Source: Prevotella sp. CAG:1320 (GTDB lineage Bacteria; Bacteroidota; Bacteroidia; Bacteroidales; Bacteroidaceae). From it: 21,035 nt of DNA. The stretch spans positions 16,391 to 37,425 of the forward strand of contig FR882146.1 in assembly GCA_000435635.1 (NCBI GenBank). The letters run 5' to 3'. The first letter of the stretch is position 1, and every line of letters begins with the position of its first letter. Position numbers and translations under genes: made by a program. The notes beneath the pieces are model-generated. The model did no database searches. It had not been told where the DNA came from and worked only from the letters and a program-made list of their open reading frames with translations. This document shows positions 6,737-16,288 of this stretch, one piece after another.

Positions 6737-9700
6737 TTATCGGGTAAGACTGAATTTTATGCTAAGGCCGAAATCTTGCGTGGTGGTGGGATAGCTGCTG
6801 CTGGAGAGCAGGGGCGTATTGGTCTGGCGGTCGTAATAGAAGCTCATGGTGAGCATGCGGCTCAGCGTGTAATCAGCCGAAAAACTGAGGCGGAAGGCGG
6901 TGTTGCCACTGCTGGCGGAACTGGTAAGCGAGGCTATGTCGCGGATAATGGAAGCCTGGCGGCGATAGCTAAGATCCAGCCGCAGGTTAAGGTCTTTGTT
7001 CACGGAATTGACACGCACGGCATTAGCGGACGTGGCATTTTCACCTTCCTGTCGCCGCTCCTTATTCCTTACCCGCCGATGGTTGCGCCCGCCGAAGAGG
7101 TTGAGGTCGTTTATTTTGTAAGCCAGCCCCACCACCCAGTCCTTGCTGGTGGCCTCGTTGATTTGCACGCTGGTCATGCTCAACGTGAGCACGCGGGTCT
7201 GGCGGTACTCCAGCTTGGCCGTGAGATTGTTGTGGAAAGTCAGGTCAACGCCCAGCAGCGGCGAGAAAGCCTCGTTGATGCTCACCTGCGAAATGTTGTA
7301 CATGGTGCTGGGAACAGGATTGCCCGTGGATGCGTCGGCGATGAAACCCAAGCCGTTCATATACTCTTGATAGGTGCTGTAACTGCTGTAAGACCCTATG
7401 GCGAACACGCTCTTGTAGGCGTGGGTGATATTGACGCTCTTGAACACGTCACGGAACCAAGGTAATTTGCTCAATCCGCTGTAGCGGACAGACCAGTTGG
7501 GCAACAGCCTGGAAAGCGCCGGGAACAACTCCAAAGAATTGCCCCCCATTCCCGTATAAGCCTTGAGGAAGGCGGGTATCATCACGTCACCGCTATATTT
7601 GTCCACCGTGCCGTGCTCTGGATTGAACTTCCCGCCTGCCATGGGGAATCCCTGAGGATAAGTGGCGTTACGATATTGCGCCTCTACCCTATCGCGGAAA
7701 CCGTCCAATGAGCGCACGAACTTCTCGAAGGTCTTGCTATGATAGCCGCTACGGGCATCTCCCATAGGCTCAAAAGCAGAACCCAGCGAAACGGTAGTCA
7801 TGGTAAAGGTACCGCTTTGCGTGGTGGGCATTCCCTCATACATATATTGTATGGTCTTCTGCCTGGTCTCGGTGCGGCTGGCGTTGAGGTCTATTTTCAA
7901 ATTCTTCACCGGCTCCAGCGTCATGCGTATCTGCAAATCACGAGTGAGCGTAGAGGTGGCTGGCGTGGCGATGGTATCGGCCAACAAGAGCCAGTCGTGC
8001 TCCAACGCTTTCCGCACATAACCATCATCTGTCAATCCGAAAGCGAAATCCAGTCCCGGAGACAACACGGAGTTTTTGGTCTGGCCAAAAACATCACCAA
8101 TGGTGGGCAGGAAGCCCGGCAAGGTCATTTGGTACTGGTCTGTGTAAGACACCTGAATGTTCCTCACCATCATGGCCACCCTGGCCGCACACTGTGCCAG
8201 ACGGTACCAGCGGTTCTCGTCCAGCGAGGGCTTGGGCGTGACGGTGATTTTCAACCTGGTAGCGGAATCCACCTTGTTGGTGATGCGTATCTTGTTGTTG
8301 TCCAACTTGCGGAACTTCAGCTTATAACGCTTTCCGTCCTCCGTGCGTGCCGTGACGCGGATGCGCTTGGTGCGCTTGCCATGGGAAACCTCCAACGTGG
8401 TGTCGGGCCTCAACACGATTTCCTTCTCGAAGCTGCGCTGGTTGCGGGGCAGGTTCTTCTTGGCCTCCTCTTCCTTGCGCTTGGCCTTCCATTCCTTCAC
8501 CGCGGCATCGGGGTCTTTGCCTTGGGCGGAGGCCTCTTCTCTTATCTTGCGTTCCTCTTCAGCCTGTTTTCTCCGTTCTTCCTGCCGTTGCTTGCGTTGG
8601 GCTTCTTTCTCCCGTTGCTCTCTCGCTATTTGAGCCGCGCCCTTCTCCCTGTTGAACCTGTCATTGGTGGCTTTCAGGAAGGGGACATGATTATAGAGTT
8701 TCTCCATGTTGAACGAGGCGTTCACGTTCAGATTGCGATTGTTGGCTATGGTGTTGCCCAAAGTGGTGCCATCCTCCAACTCCGAGCCGCGTGCCCAGTT
8801 ATAGGAGGCTATGTAGTTGGCATCAGCGGAGACCCAATCGAAGATGGGTATCAAGTTGAGCGGCGAACGATAAGAGAGGGTGAACGTCTGATCATAGTCC
8901 AATGGCGTGCCAAAATGGCGGATGCTAGTCCACACAGAGTCCTTCCACGCCTGGTAACGGTCAGGATACAGGTCTTTGTTCACGGGTGTATAGGGTTCCT
9001 CTATCTCGGCGTTGGTTCCGCTCTGGAAATTCATGTGCAGATTGCTAGTCAAGTCCCAACGAATAGAGAACTGCCTGTTCCACAAGAATTGCTGGCTGAA
9101 CGACAAGGGAAGCTCGGAGTTCTCCAGCGCTTCCATATCCCGTTCTTGGAGTTCATAGTAATTACGGGTCATCTCTGTATTGAAGGCCACGTTCTGCGGC
9201 AACCAGTTCAAGCCGAACTTCTTCAATATCTCCCACCATTTACTCTTGCTCTTGATGTTCTTGAAAGGAGTCCAAGGCTTGTAGACGGGAGTCCAGTTGT
9301 AGTCTAGCGCGGCTCTCCAATTGGTTTCCCGCTCATAGACGGTGGTTTGGCCAGTGGTTTCCTGGTAAGAATGACTATAGGAGACCGAGAAATTAGCGGG
9401 GTCGTAGGGCATGGGGTGACGCTTGGTGGCGATGCCCACCCGTGCGTTGGAGATAGAGAAGTTGGTTTGCTTCACCTTGGTCACGGCAATGCTCTCGATA
9501 GAATCCCGCTCATGCTCGTTGGCCGCCGCGTCCAATGCGTCGTCCAGCAGCATATCGGTGTCCAGCGGATTATACTTCGGTGAGGTCTTCTCTTGGGTGA
9601 CACTATAATATAATGGTATAGAGACCTTGGCCTTGTCGGGGAAGAACTTGCCCAGCTCCAGGCTGGTGGTAAAGGAATAGGTGCCGTAATCCTCCTGGGA

Positions 9701-12700
9701 ACGAGACATCACGCCGTCTTCCAATCCGCCGAAACCTTCCGTCATGTATTTGCCTTGCAGGTTGAGCGTGCCGAAGTCGGAGAGCTGGACGTTGAGGTTG
9801 GCGTTGGCCGCCCATCCTCCGGAGTTATCCGTTTCCAACAATCTCAACTCGTTCACCCATACCTCGCCGCTCTTCAAGTCCGCGGCATTGTTGCGCACGC
9901 CTATCATCATGGTCTTCACCTCGCCTAGCGTGGGATTACCCAATATGGAGACCTTGTTGTTGGGATGGTCTGTGTCATAAACGCTAAAGGGAGCCGTATA
10001 GGAAGCCACGCCCTGTGCCCGTGACTGGTTGCGTAACTTCTTCACGTTGGTGAACACGCTCAGGTAAATATCCAGCATGTTCTCCTCGGGCCATACCACC
10101 GTGGCCGAGGAGCGATTGTATCCTGTACCTGGAGGAGTAAGCTTTAAGGGAATCTCATACTCATAGTAATTGGAGCGATTGTCGCTTCCCAGACGGATGA
10201 ACACACTCAACTGATTGTCCGACAACTGGGTGGCATCTTGCGCCAGGGCATTGAGGTGAGTAAACATCTGCAGGCGACGATACTGCCTCAAGTCGAGCGA
10301 CGTGTTACGATAAACAGCCTTAGCCTCACCACTGGAAAGATTTTTCACCACCAGACTCAATGACTGCTCGTTAGCCTCCACCAACTGAGGCTGTGTGGGA
10401 TCTTGCTCGCGGGTGATGCCAGGAGGCAACACATAATTCACGGGGGTCTTCTCACTGTTCTCTTCTATATTCACCGCACTGGTCTCCAGCGTTCCGTTGC
10501 CGCCCGTACCCAAGGGACGATCGTAGGTGCGCCACTCTCCCCTCACCAAGTCAAGCGTACCGAAGCGCAACACGATGGGTTTCTTGAAACCCGTGAGGAA
10601 CATCCTCATGAAACGGATGCTATTGAAGTCGGAAACATTTCCCACCTTCGACTCGAATTGATCTACGGGAACACGGAACTGATACCAAGTGACGGTCTCG
10701 TCGTTGGTACCATTGCGCAAAGTTGGGGTATACTCCCTCTTGTCCACGATAAAATTGCGCCCCACCACCATGTCCTCCGGCCTGATGCTGACACGATACT
10801 GATAATACCGCTCATACTCATTGAGGGTATAGTCTTGGTTGATGTCCTCCACGTCTGGAGTGGACTTATAAGAAGTGTCGTAGCTCTCCGTCCGTGAGTC
10901 ACTGTCAGGTGAATTGCCTTGCGGATTGTTGATATACTTATATCGCTGCAAGATGGGCGTTTGCAATTCGTCCCAGTCTGTACCACGGAAATAATGATAA
11001 TTGTCGTTGGCAGGATCCGCATAGATAGAATCATAGACAGCCTGGTTTACCTTTCCCTGAATGTGGCTCAAGTAATCATTGAAATAAAAGTCACGCTCCT
11101 GCTCATCGTTGAGTCCATTGAAGCCCACGTCTTGCAACGCCCTACTTCCTTCAGTGGTAGCAAAGGCATAAGTCACCGTGCTTTGGCGGGGAACCCTACC
11201 CCACTGGGTTGTGATGAAATTTTGGGAACCATCCACTGGCATGCCACTCTCGTAAAACTTCTTGCCGTCTCGCAATATGTCCTCGCTCACCTCTCCCAAG
11301 TTAAAATAAAGATCTCCGCCATAGTCAGCGGCATCAGCCTGCTGGTTGGTATAGAAGAAGGGGTCGAGCAGCCAAAACTCAATATACTCCACGTTGGCGG
11401 CCTCGAAATCGCTGTTGTCCAACTTTCTCATCATTCCACCCCACCTGCGCTCAGGATTAGGCAACGTGCCGTCCATGTTCAGATTGGCATCAAAATTATA
11501 AGGGCCGCGCTCTGAGGGATAATAAGCCAAGTTGAGGACGCTCAACGTGTTAGTGGCGCCGCTGTAGGTGCTTTGATCACGATTGGGGAACAACTCCCTG
11601 ACATAAACTTCTCTGACATAATGGTTGCTCAACTGGTCGAGATCGGACTTGATGTGGGATGGCGTCAGTGAACTGCCTCGGCGAGTGAACAAGGGGTCTA
11701 TGCAATACCATGCAAGGCGGCTACGATTAAAGCCGCTGGTCAACCCTGTATTGTCACTAGACTCGGGAAACATGGATGGCACGCTTGAGATGAACCAAGA
11801 GGTAGGGGTGCTCACGTCTATGGTGTTCTTGGTATTCTCAAAGTCATCGATATAAGAGGCATTGTCCTGTATGCCTCCCGCCTGCCCCGCAATCAATTGG
11901 GCGAACTCTCCCGTGAAAGAGATATGGGAAGGCTGCGTCACGTGCAGGAAAGGAATCTTGTCGAGCATGTTTGTCAGCCACTGGCTCTCCTTCTTCCAAT
12001 TTACGTTGATGCCCCACAGAGTGTTGTTCACTGGCTCTGAACCAAGATTCACCTTAGTGGTGAGAGACTGTTCGGAGAGATGTTGTATGGTTCCGCTCAA
12101 CTGGAAATCCGAGGAGAAATCATAAGCCCAATTGAGCCCGAACATGGTTTTGCGCATTTGACCATAATCCGTATTGCTCTCGCATGAGACATTGATGGCC
12201 GTTCCCGCGTCTATGATGCTTTGGTTGAGAATAGTCACCTCCCCAGCATTGTAATCCACGGTGTAGTCTGTTCCCTCTGTCAATGTCATGCCACCAGCCG
12301 TAACCACTACTGAACCTTGAGGCACATTGTAGGCACCCAACGAGATGACATTCTCCGAAGAACCCCGGAATTGTCCCGTCAGTCGATACTTATCCTTCTC
12401 GGCTATTTGCTTGGCCTGGGTCTTGGTACTGTCATACAATTCGGTAAAGGCATAGCTGCTGGCTTTGTCGGCAGGCAGGCCCTTGGAGAGCAGGTATTGA
12501 TAGAGATAGCTGCCAAACGGTTCCACCTTGGGGATGAAAACTCGGCCATCGCTCACGGTGTAACCTTCCACATAGTCGTAGTAACCATTACTATGGGCGT
12601 TGTTGTTATTGTCTAGACGGTCTGCGCCCATTATCTTGATGAGGGTCTGGTCTTTTACCGCCGCCTCGGGAATATAGGTAAGGTATACGCCCGTGGTATC

Positions 12701-14368
12701 ACTCTGCAACTTGATGTCCAGGCGGAAGCGTTCCTTCTCAATGGAAGAACCTAGATGGTAGACATTCTTCATCATCAAGTCCCAGTTTCCTTGCGAAGGA
12801 TGATTGTTGGTGTTCTTGAGCGATTTCACCAGCAAAGCCTGCGTGGCATCAGTATTGTCGGAGGCAAATTCACCCACCTGATAGGTCACGCCACCATAAG
12901 TATACTCATAGGCGATAGCCAACACTTGGTCTGTCTGTAACGACGTACGCAGGGAAACGTAACCCAGCGCACTATTCAATGTATACTCAGACGAGGTCAA
13001 CAAGCGTGCGCTTTCCAACTTCTCGAAGTCCACACCGCCCGTCAGTCCCATGCCTTCAAGCGTAGACCCCACTTGCTCTATGTCTCTCACGCCAGTACCC
13101 AAGGCGTTGAGCGTGGTATATTCCGTGTTCCCCGCGTTGGAAGGAACCATTCCGCTGGCTGACCACATGGGATTGCTGATATTGGCAACCTCCCCCAAGT
13201 CTGTCAACGCCACGATGTCTCGGCTGTTACTGGTAGTTCCAGTCTTGTTGGTCACCCATATCTCCACCCGATTGATGGTGATACCTGTAGTAAGATTGGG
13301 CAACCTGGACATGGCTTCGTCATACTTTCCGCGAAAATAATGGGAGAGGAAAAAATGGCGATTGTCCTCGTAATCGCTTGCGTCTATATCGAACGAAGTG
13401 GTCTGTGCGCCTCCCTTAGTGGAAACACTCTTGGAGTTGGAAAGCTTCTGCGACCCTACCAATTGCAAGGACAGCTTGCCAAATTGCATGTCGGTCCTGA
13501 TGCCAAAGAGTGAACTTGCGCCCGCAATAAGCGAGGAATTGGATGGAAAGGAGACATTGCCAGCCTCCACCAGCTTGATAATCTCGTCCTCTTTGCCCTC
13601 ATATTTCAATTTCAGGTTTTGCGCGTCGAAATCGAAGGTGGCATCGGTATTGTAATTGAGTCCCAAATTTACCTTGTCGCCCACTTTTCCCGACACATTC
13701 AAGTTCACCTTCTCGTCAAAATCCATGGTGGTGGTTTTGCGGTTGCGGATAGGCAACGAAGGGTTGTCGATATCCTTTAATGTCGCACCCAGCCTTATCT
13801 CGGCCGTTCCCTGAGTACGGATACGCACGCCGCCAGGCCCGAATATCTTCTCCGCTGGACCTAGATCGAAATGCATATCGGAAAAGTCGAACTTTTCCTT
13901 GCCCTTAGCTTCATAACGCTCCTGGTTTTGCTGGCGAAAATAGGCACTACGCTGCCGCCGCTCCATCCATTGTCCATACTCTTCTGGGGACATCAGGATG
14001 GGTGTGGAAAGCCATGTTCCTCCCATCTTAGTACCCAAAAGGTATCCACCGATGGTGTCATTATAGTCTACATTATACTGAATATTGTCTGGTGTGCGTA
14101 AATCAGCGGGAATTCTATCCAGGTCATCTTGTGTCAGCGGGATGGTTGGCTGTATGCGCCATCGGGCGTTCAATAGCGAATCAGGAATAGTGTCTTCTTC
14201 CACCACCAATGGTTGAGCGGCAACAGCACTGTCTTCCTGTCTTATGGGCTGGGGCATCGGGCGGCGGACATTATCATCTTGCAGGTATGGCATAGCCAAG
14301 GCACACCCTGCGGCCGAAGCCCACAGCGTGACCAGCAACACCGATTGCCATTTCCGCCTTTTCCCCAT
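6737..14368 (-). CDS. sprA: Type IX secretion system outer-membrane translocon protein SprA/Sov
   Basis: At 2543 residues this is the giant channel of T9SS (SprA in Flavobacterium, Sov in Porphyromonas gingivalis). It forms a very large beta-barrel in the outer membrane through which proteins with C-terminal sorting domains pass. A signal peptide (about 1-25, ending ALA-M) starts at the first ATG, 13 bp after the ruvA stop. The N-terminal part has the characteristic segment FGPGGVRIRTQGTAEIRLGA and nearby beta-strand repeats of the SprA_N type. Length and end-to-end resemblance fit the family, and no frameshift is seen. A Lys/Glu/Arg-rich, probably helical insert lies at about residues 1905-1972. 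The last residue pattern (FSLTR) fits an outer-membrane barrel end. Sequence AAGC at 19-22 only resembles a lipobox. Likely co-transcribed with ruvA. Its expected cargo may include the amylase in this window. Confidence 0.95.
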   Translation of the reverse strand: MGKRRKWQSVLLVTLWASAAGCALAMPYLQDDNVRRPMPQPIRQEDSAVAAQPLVVEEDTIPDSLLNARWRIQPTIPLTQDDLDRIPADLRTPDNIQYNVDYNDTIGGYLLGTKMGGTWLSTPILMSPEEYGQWMERRQRSAYFRQQNQERYEAKGKEKFDFSDMHFDLGPAEKIFGPGGVRIRTQGTAEIRLGATLKDIDNPSLPIRNRKTTTMDFDEKVNLNVSGKVGDKVNLGLNYNTDATFDFDAQNLKLKYEGKEDEIIKLVEAGNVSFPSNSSLIAGASSLFGIRTDMQFGKLSLQLVGSQKLSNSKSVSTKGGAQTTSFDIDASDYEDNRHFFLSHYFRGKYDEAMSRLPNLTTGITINRVEIWVTNKTGTTSNSRDIVALTDLGEVANISNPMWSASGMVPSNAGNTEYTTLNALGTGVRDIEQVGSTLEGMGLTGGVDFEKLESARLLTSSEYTLNSALGYVSLRTSLQTDQVLAIAYEYTYGGVTYQVGEFASDNTDATQALLVKSLKNTNNHPSQGNWDLMMKNVYHLGSSIEKERFRLDIKLQSDTTGVYLTYIPEAAVKDQTLIKIMGADRLDNNNNAHSNGYYDYVEGYTVSDGRVFIPKVEPFGSYLYQYLLSKGLPADKASSYAFTELYDSTKTQAKQIAEKDKYRLTGQFRGSSENVISLGAYNVPQGSVVVTAGGMTLTEGTDYTVDYNAGEVTILNQSIIDAGTAINVSCESNTDYGQMRKTMFGLNWAYDFSSDFQLSGTIQHLSEQSLTTKVNLGSEPVNNTLWGINVNWKKESQWLTNMLDKIPFLHVTQPSHISFTGEFAQLIAGQAGGIQDNASYIDDFENTKNTIDVSTPTSWFISSVPSMFPESSDNTGLTSGFNRSRLAWYCIDPLFTRRGSSLTPSHIKSDLDQLSNHYVREVYVRELFPNRDQSTYSGATNTLSVLNLAYYPSERGPYNFDANLNMDGTLPNPERRWGGMMRKLDNSDFEAANVEYIEFWLLDPFFYTNQQADAADYGGDLYFNLGEVSEDILRDGKKFYESGMPVDGSQNFITTQWGRVPRQSTVTYAFATTEGSRALQDVGFNGLNDEQERDFYFNDYLSHIQGKVNQAVYDSIYADPANDNYHYFRGTDWDELQTPILQRYKYINNPQGNSPDSDSRTESYDTSYKSTPDVEDINQDYTLNEYERYYQYRVSIRPEDMVVGRNFIVDKREYTPTLRNGTNDETVTWYQFRVPVDQFESKVGNVSDFNSIRFMRMFLTGFKKPIVLRFGTLDLVRGEWRTYDRPLGTGGNGTLETSAVNIEENSEKTPVNYVLPPGITREQDPTQPQLVEANEQSLSLVVKNLSSGEAKAVYRNTSLDLRQYRRLQMFTHLNALAQDATQLSDNQLSVFIRLGSDNRSNYYEYEIPLKLTPPGTGYNRSSATVVWPEENMLDIYLSVFTNVKKLRNQSRAQGVASYTAPFSVYDTDHPNNKVSILGNPTLGEVKTMMIGVRNNAADLKSGEVWVNELRLLETDNSGGWAANANLNVQLSDFGTLNLQGKYMTEGFGGLEDGVMSRSQEDYGTYSFTTSLELGKFFPDKAKVSIPLYYSVTQEKTSPKYNPLDTDMLLDDALDAAANEHERDSIESIAVTKVKQTNFSISNARVGIATKRHPMPYDPANFSVSYSHSYQETTGQTTVYERETNWRAALDYNWTPVYKPWTPFKNIKSKSKWWEILKKFGLNWLPQNVAFNTEMTRNYYELQERDMEALENSELPLSFSQQFLWNRQFSIRWDLTSNLHMNFQSGTNAEIEEPYTPVNKDLYPDRYQAWKDSVWTSIRHFGTPLDYDQTFTLSYRSPLNLIPIFDWVSADANYIASYNWARGSELEDGTTLGNTIANNRNLNVNASFNMEKLYNHVPFLKATNDRFNREKGAAQIAREQREKEAQRKQRQEERRKQAEEERKIREEASAQGKDPDAAVKEWKAKRKEEEAKKNLPRNQRSFEKEIVLRPDTTLEVSHGKRTKRIRVTARTEDGKRYKLKFRKLDNNKIRITNKVDSATRLKITVTPKPSLDENRWYRLAQCAARVAMMVRNIQVSYTDQYQMTLPGFLPTIGDVFGQTKNSVLSPGLDFAFGLTDDGYVRKALEHDWLLLADTIATPATSTLTRDLQIRMTLEPVKNLKIDLNASRTETRQKTIQYMYEGMPTTQSGTFTMTTVSLGSAFEPMGDARSGYHSKTFEKFVRSLDGFRDRVEAQYRNATYPQGFPMAGGKFNPEHGTVDKYSGDVMIPAFLKAYTGMGGNSLELFPALSRLLPNWSVRYSGLSKLPWFRDVFKSVNITHAYKSVFAIGSYSSYSTYQEYMNGLGFIADASTGNPVPSTMYNISQVSINEAFSPLLGVDLTFHNNLTAKLEYRQTRVLTLSMTSVQINEATSKDWVVGLAYKINDLNLFGGRNHRRVRNKERRQEGENATSANAVRVNSVNKDLNLRLDLSYRRQASIIRDIASLTSSASSGNTAFRLSFSADYTLSRMLTMSFYYDRQTNTPLLSSSSYPTTTQDFGLSIKFSLTR

Positions 14369-14381
14369 TTGTGGTTTTCCG

Positions 14382-14996
14382 CTACTTGATTTGCTTCAAA
14401 GCCAACTTCACCACTTGTTCCACGGGTAAATCGGGTTGCGCCTTGAGAATACCCACCACCACCTTGGCCGTGGGAGCGGGCGAAAAGCCCAGCATGGTGA
14501 GGGCACTGATGGCCTCCTCTTTCACACTGTTATCCACCAAGACACTCGCTCCTCCACTGGCAGGCAGCTCCTGCGCCACACCCGTAGAGGCTATCTTGTC
14601 TCTCAAGTCCACGATAATACGTTGGGCGGTCTTCAGGCCAATCCCTTTCACGCTTTTCAACAAAGACTCATTACCAGTGGCGATAGTGTCGCAAAGCTCA
14701 TTGGGCGTCATCGACGAGAGTATCATTCGCGCCGTATTGGCACCCACGCCCGAGACTGTGAGCAGCAGTCTGTAAAGTTCCCTTTCCCTGATGGTGGCAA
14801 AGCCATAGAGCGTAAAGGAGTCGTCGCGTCCTCCTGCCACCAGTACCTCATGGACGTACAACTTTACTGAATGCTTGCCCTGAATGGCAGAGAAAGTGTT
14901 CAAGGATATATTCAGCCCATATCCTATACCCGCAGCTTCCACTACCGCCAATGCGGGCGTGAGTTCCTCGAGCGTTCCCTTAATGTATTCTATCAT
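14382..14996 (-). CDS. ruvA: Holliday junction branch migration complex subunit RuvA
   Basis: At 204 residues this is a full-length RuvA, which tetramerises on Holliday junctions and loads the RuvB motor in recombination repair. Residues 1-65 are the OB-fold domain (start MIEYIKGTLEE). Two helix-hairpin-helix motifs follow, around VSGVGANTAR (81-90) and VKGIGLKTAQR (116-126). Residues about 157-204 form the RuvB-contacting domain III (EEAISALTMLGF). It ends 13 bp before sprA on the same strand, so the two probably form an operon. ruvB is not in the window. Confidence 0.96.
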   Translation of the reverse strand: MIEYIKGTLEELTPALAVVEAAGIGYGLNISLNTFSAIQGKHSVKLYVHEVLVAGGRDDSFTLYGFATIRERELYRLLLTVSGVGANTARMILSSMTPNELCDTIATGNESLLKSVKGIGLKTAQRIIVDLRDKIASTGVAQELPASGGASVLVDNSVKEEAISALTMLGFSPAPTAKVVVGILKAQPDLPVEQVVKLALKQIK

Positions 14997-15293
14997 GATA
15001 GCTTTTCTCTCTTTTGTACAAATCTCCTTATAATAACGCCTCTAAGGCGCAAATATTGCCAACAAGAGCCGACTTCTATACATATTATATAATACGAATT
15101 CAACAAAACTCGATTTGCCACCTTTACCATAGAAAGCGAAAACTTATTGTCAAAAAATAAGAGAAATATCTGCAAAAAGACGAAAACGTCTACAAATATT
15201 TGATATTTTATTATACTGGCGCATTGGTTTTCCAAGAAAAAGCGGTAACTTTGCGCACTGAATATAATTAATAACCTCAAAACATTAAGAGAG
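14997..15293. other. AT-rich divergent intergenic region, ruvA/ddh
   Basis: Contains the ddh promoter (15223-15253) and no gene. A small hairpin AGACG-AAAA-CGTCT (15178-15191) and the perfect palindrome CAAATATTTG (15193-15202) lie just upstream of it. Another short hairpin, CGCCT-CTA-AGGCG (15037-15049), is in the ruvA leader. I found no convincing ruvA promoter on the minus strand. Confidence 0.5.
15223..15253 (+). promoter_or_regulatory. Promoter of ddh
   Basis: ATTG (15223-15226), 19 bp, then TAACTTTG (15246-15253), a full -7 match. Transcription should start near 15260, giving a leader of about 35 nt. Confidence 0.7.
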
Positions 15294-16193
15294 ATGAAGA
15301 AAATCAGAGCAGCCGTAGTAGGATACGGCAACATCGGCCACTTCACCGTGGAGGCACTGGAGGCCGCTTCCGACTTCGAGATAGCAGGCATCGTGCGCCG
15401 CCAGGGGGCCAAGGACAAGCCCGCCGAGCTGGCTCCCTACGAGGTGGTGAGTGACATCACCGAACTGAAAGACGTAGACGTAGCCATTCTGGCCACCCCC
15501 ACCCGCAGTTGCCCCGAGTATGCCGAGAAGATTGTAGCCATGGGCATCCACACCGTGGATAGCTTCGACATCCACACCAGCATACTGGAATACCGCAACG
15601 CCCAGGACAAGGTGTGCAAAAAGCACGGCAAGGTGAGTGTCATTTCCGCCGGATGGGATCCAGGATCAGACTCCGTGGTGCGTGTCCTGTTGCAGAGCCT
15701 GGCACCTAAAGGGCTTTCCTACACCAACTTCGGCCCAGGCATGAGCATGGGTCACTCCGTTTGCGTGAAGAGCAAGCAGGGTGTGCGCGACGCACTCTCC
15801 ATGACTATTCCATTGGGAGAGGGCATCCATCGCCGCATGGTATATGTGGAGTTGGAAGAGGGAGCCAACCTGGAGGAGGTGACCAAGGCCATCAAGGCAG
15901 ACCCCTATTTTGCCCACGACGAGACCCACGTGTTCCAAGTGGCCTCGGTAGACGAAGTGAAAGACATGGGACATGGCGTACACATGGTAAGGAAAGGCGT
16001 GAGCGGAAAAACGCAGAATCAGCGTTTCGAGTTCAATATGAGCATCAACAACCCCGCCCTCACGGCACAAGTGCTGGTCAACGTGGCTAGAGCCGCCATG
16101 CGCCTGCAGCCTGGCTGCTACACGATGCCCGAAATACCTGTCATTGACTTGCTGCCTGGAGACCGCGACCAAATTATCGCCACACTGGTATAA
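15294..16193 (+). CDS. ddh: meso-Diaminopimelate D-dehydrogenase
   Basis: A 299-residue NADP-dependent enzyme of lysine and peptidoglycan synthesis. It reductively aminates L-2-amino-6-oxopimelate (from tetrahydrodipicolinate) to meso-diaminopimelate in one step, bypassing the succinylase and acetylase routes. The dinucleotide-binding loop GYGNIG is at 10-15 and RRQGAK (35-40) fits the NADP phosphate site. Substrate-side motifs SAGWDPGSDS (118-127) and FGPGMSMGHS (146-155) are typical of the family. Length is close to the usual 300-330 residues. It is transcribed alone from its own promoter and ends at a hairpin shared with dnaE. No other lysine-pathway gene is nearby. Confidence 0.94.
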   Translation: MKKIRAAVVGYGNIGHFTVEALEAASDFEIAGIVRRQGAKDKPAELAPYEVVSDITELKDVDVAILATPTRSCPEYAEKIVAMGIHTVDSFDIHTSILEYRNAQDKVCKKHGKVSVISAGWDPGSDSVVRVLLQSLAPKGLSYTNFGPGMSMGHSVCVKSKQGVRDALSMTIPLGEGIHRRMVYVELEEGANLEEVTKAIKADPYFAHDETHVFQVASVDEVKDMGHGVHMVRKGVSGKTQNQRFEFNMSINNPALTAQVLVNVARAAMRLQPGCYTMPEIPVIDLLPGDRDQIIATLV

Positions 16194-16229
16194 GCGCTCA
16201 AGACCGCATTCCCATAGCATTTACGAAAC

Positions 16230-16262
16230 AGCCACCCTCGTGAACACTTCACTTGGGTGGCT
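16230..16262 (+). terminator. Bidirectional hairpin between ddh and dnaE
   Basis: An 8-bp outer stem (AGCCACCC at 16230-16237, GGGTGGCT at 16255-16262) and a 5-bp inner stem (GTGAA and TTCAC) with a 3-nt loop. It lies between two convergent stop codons. T-runs are weak on both sides. Confidence 0.65.
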
Positions 16263-16288
16263 TATCATATATTTGGATTACCTGGCTA

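Noticed and set aside
7739..9307. 522-codon plus-strand open frame inside sprA
   Set aside because: It is fully antisense to a clear SprA coding region, is of no recognisable family, and has the His/Gly/Gln/Val-rich composition of a mirrored frame.
14303..14314. Lipoprotein signal in SprA (AAGC)
   Set aside because: The usual Leu at -3 is missing and a standard signal peptidase I site (ALA) follows directly; SprA is an integral barrel protein.
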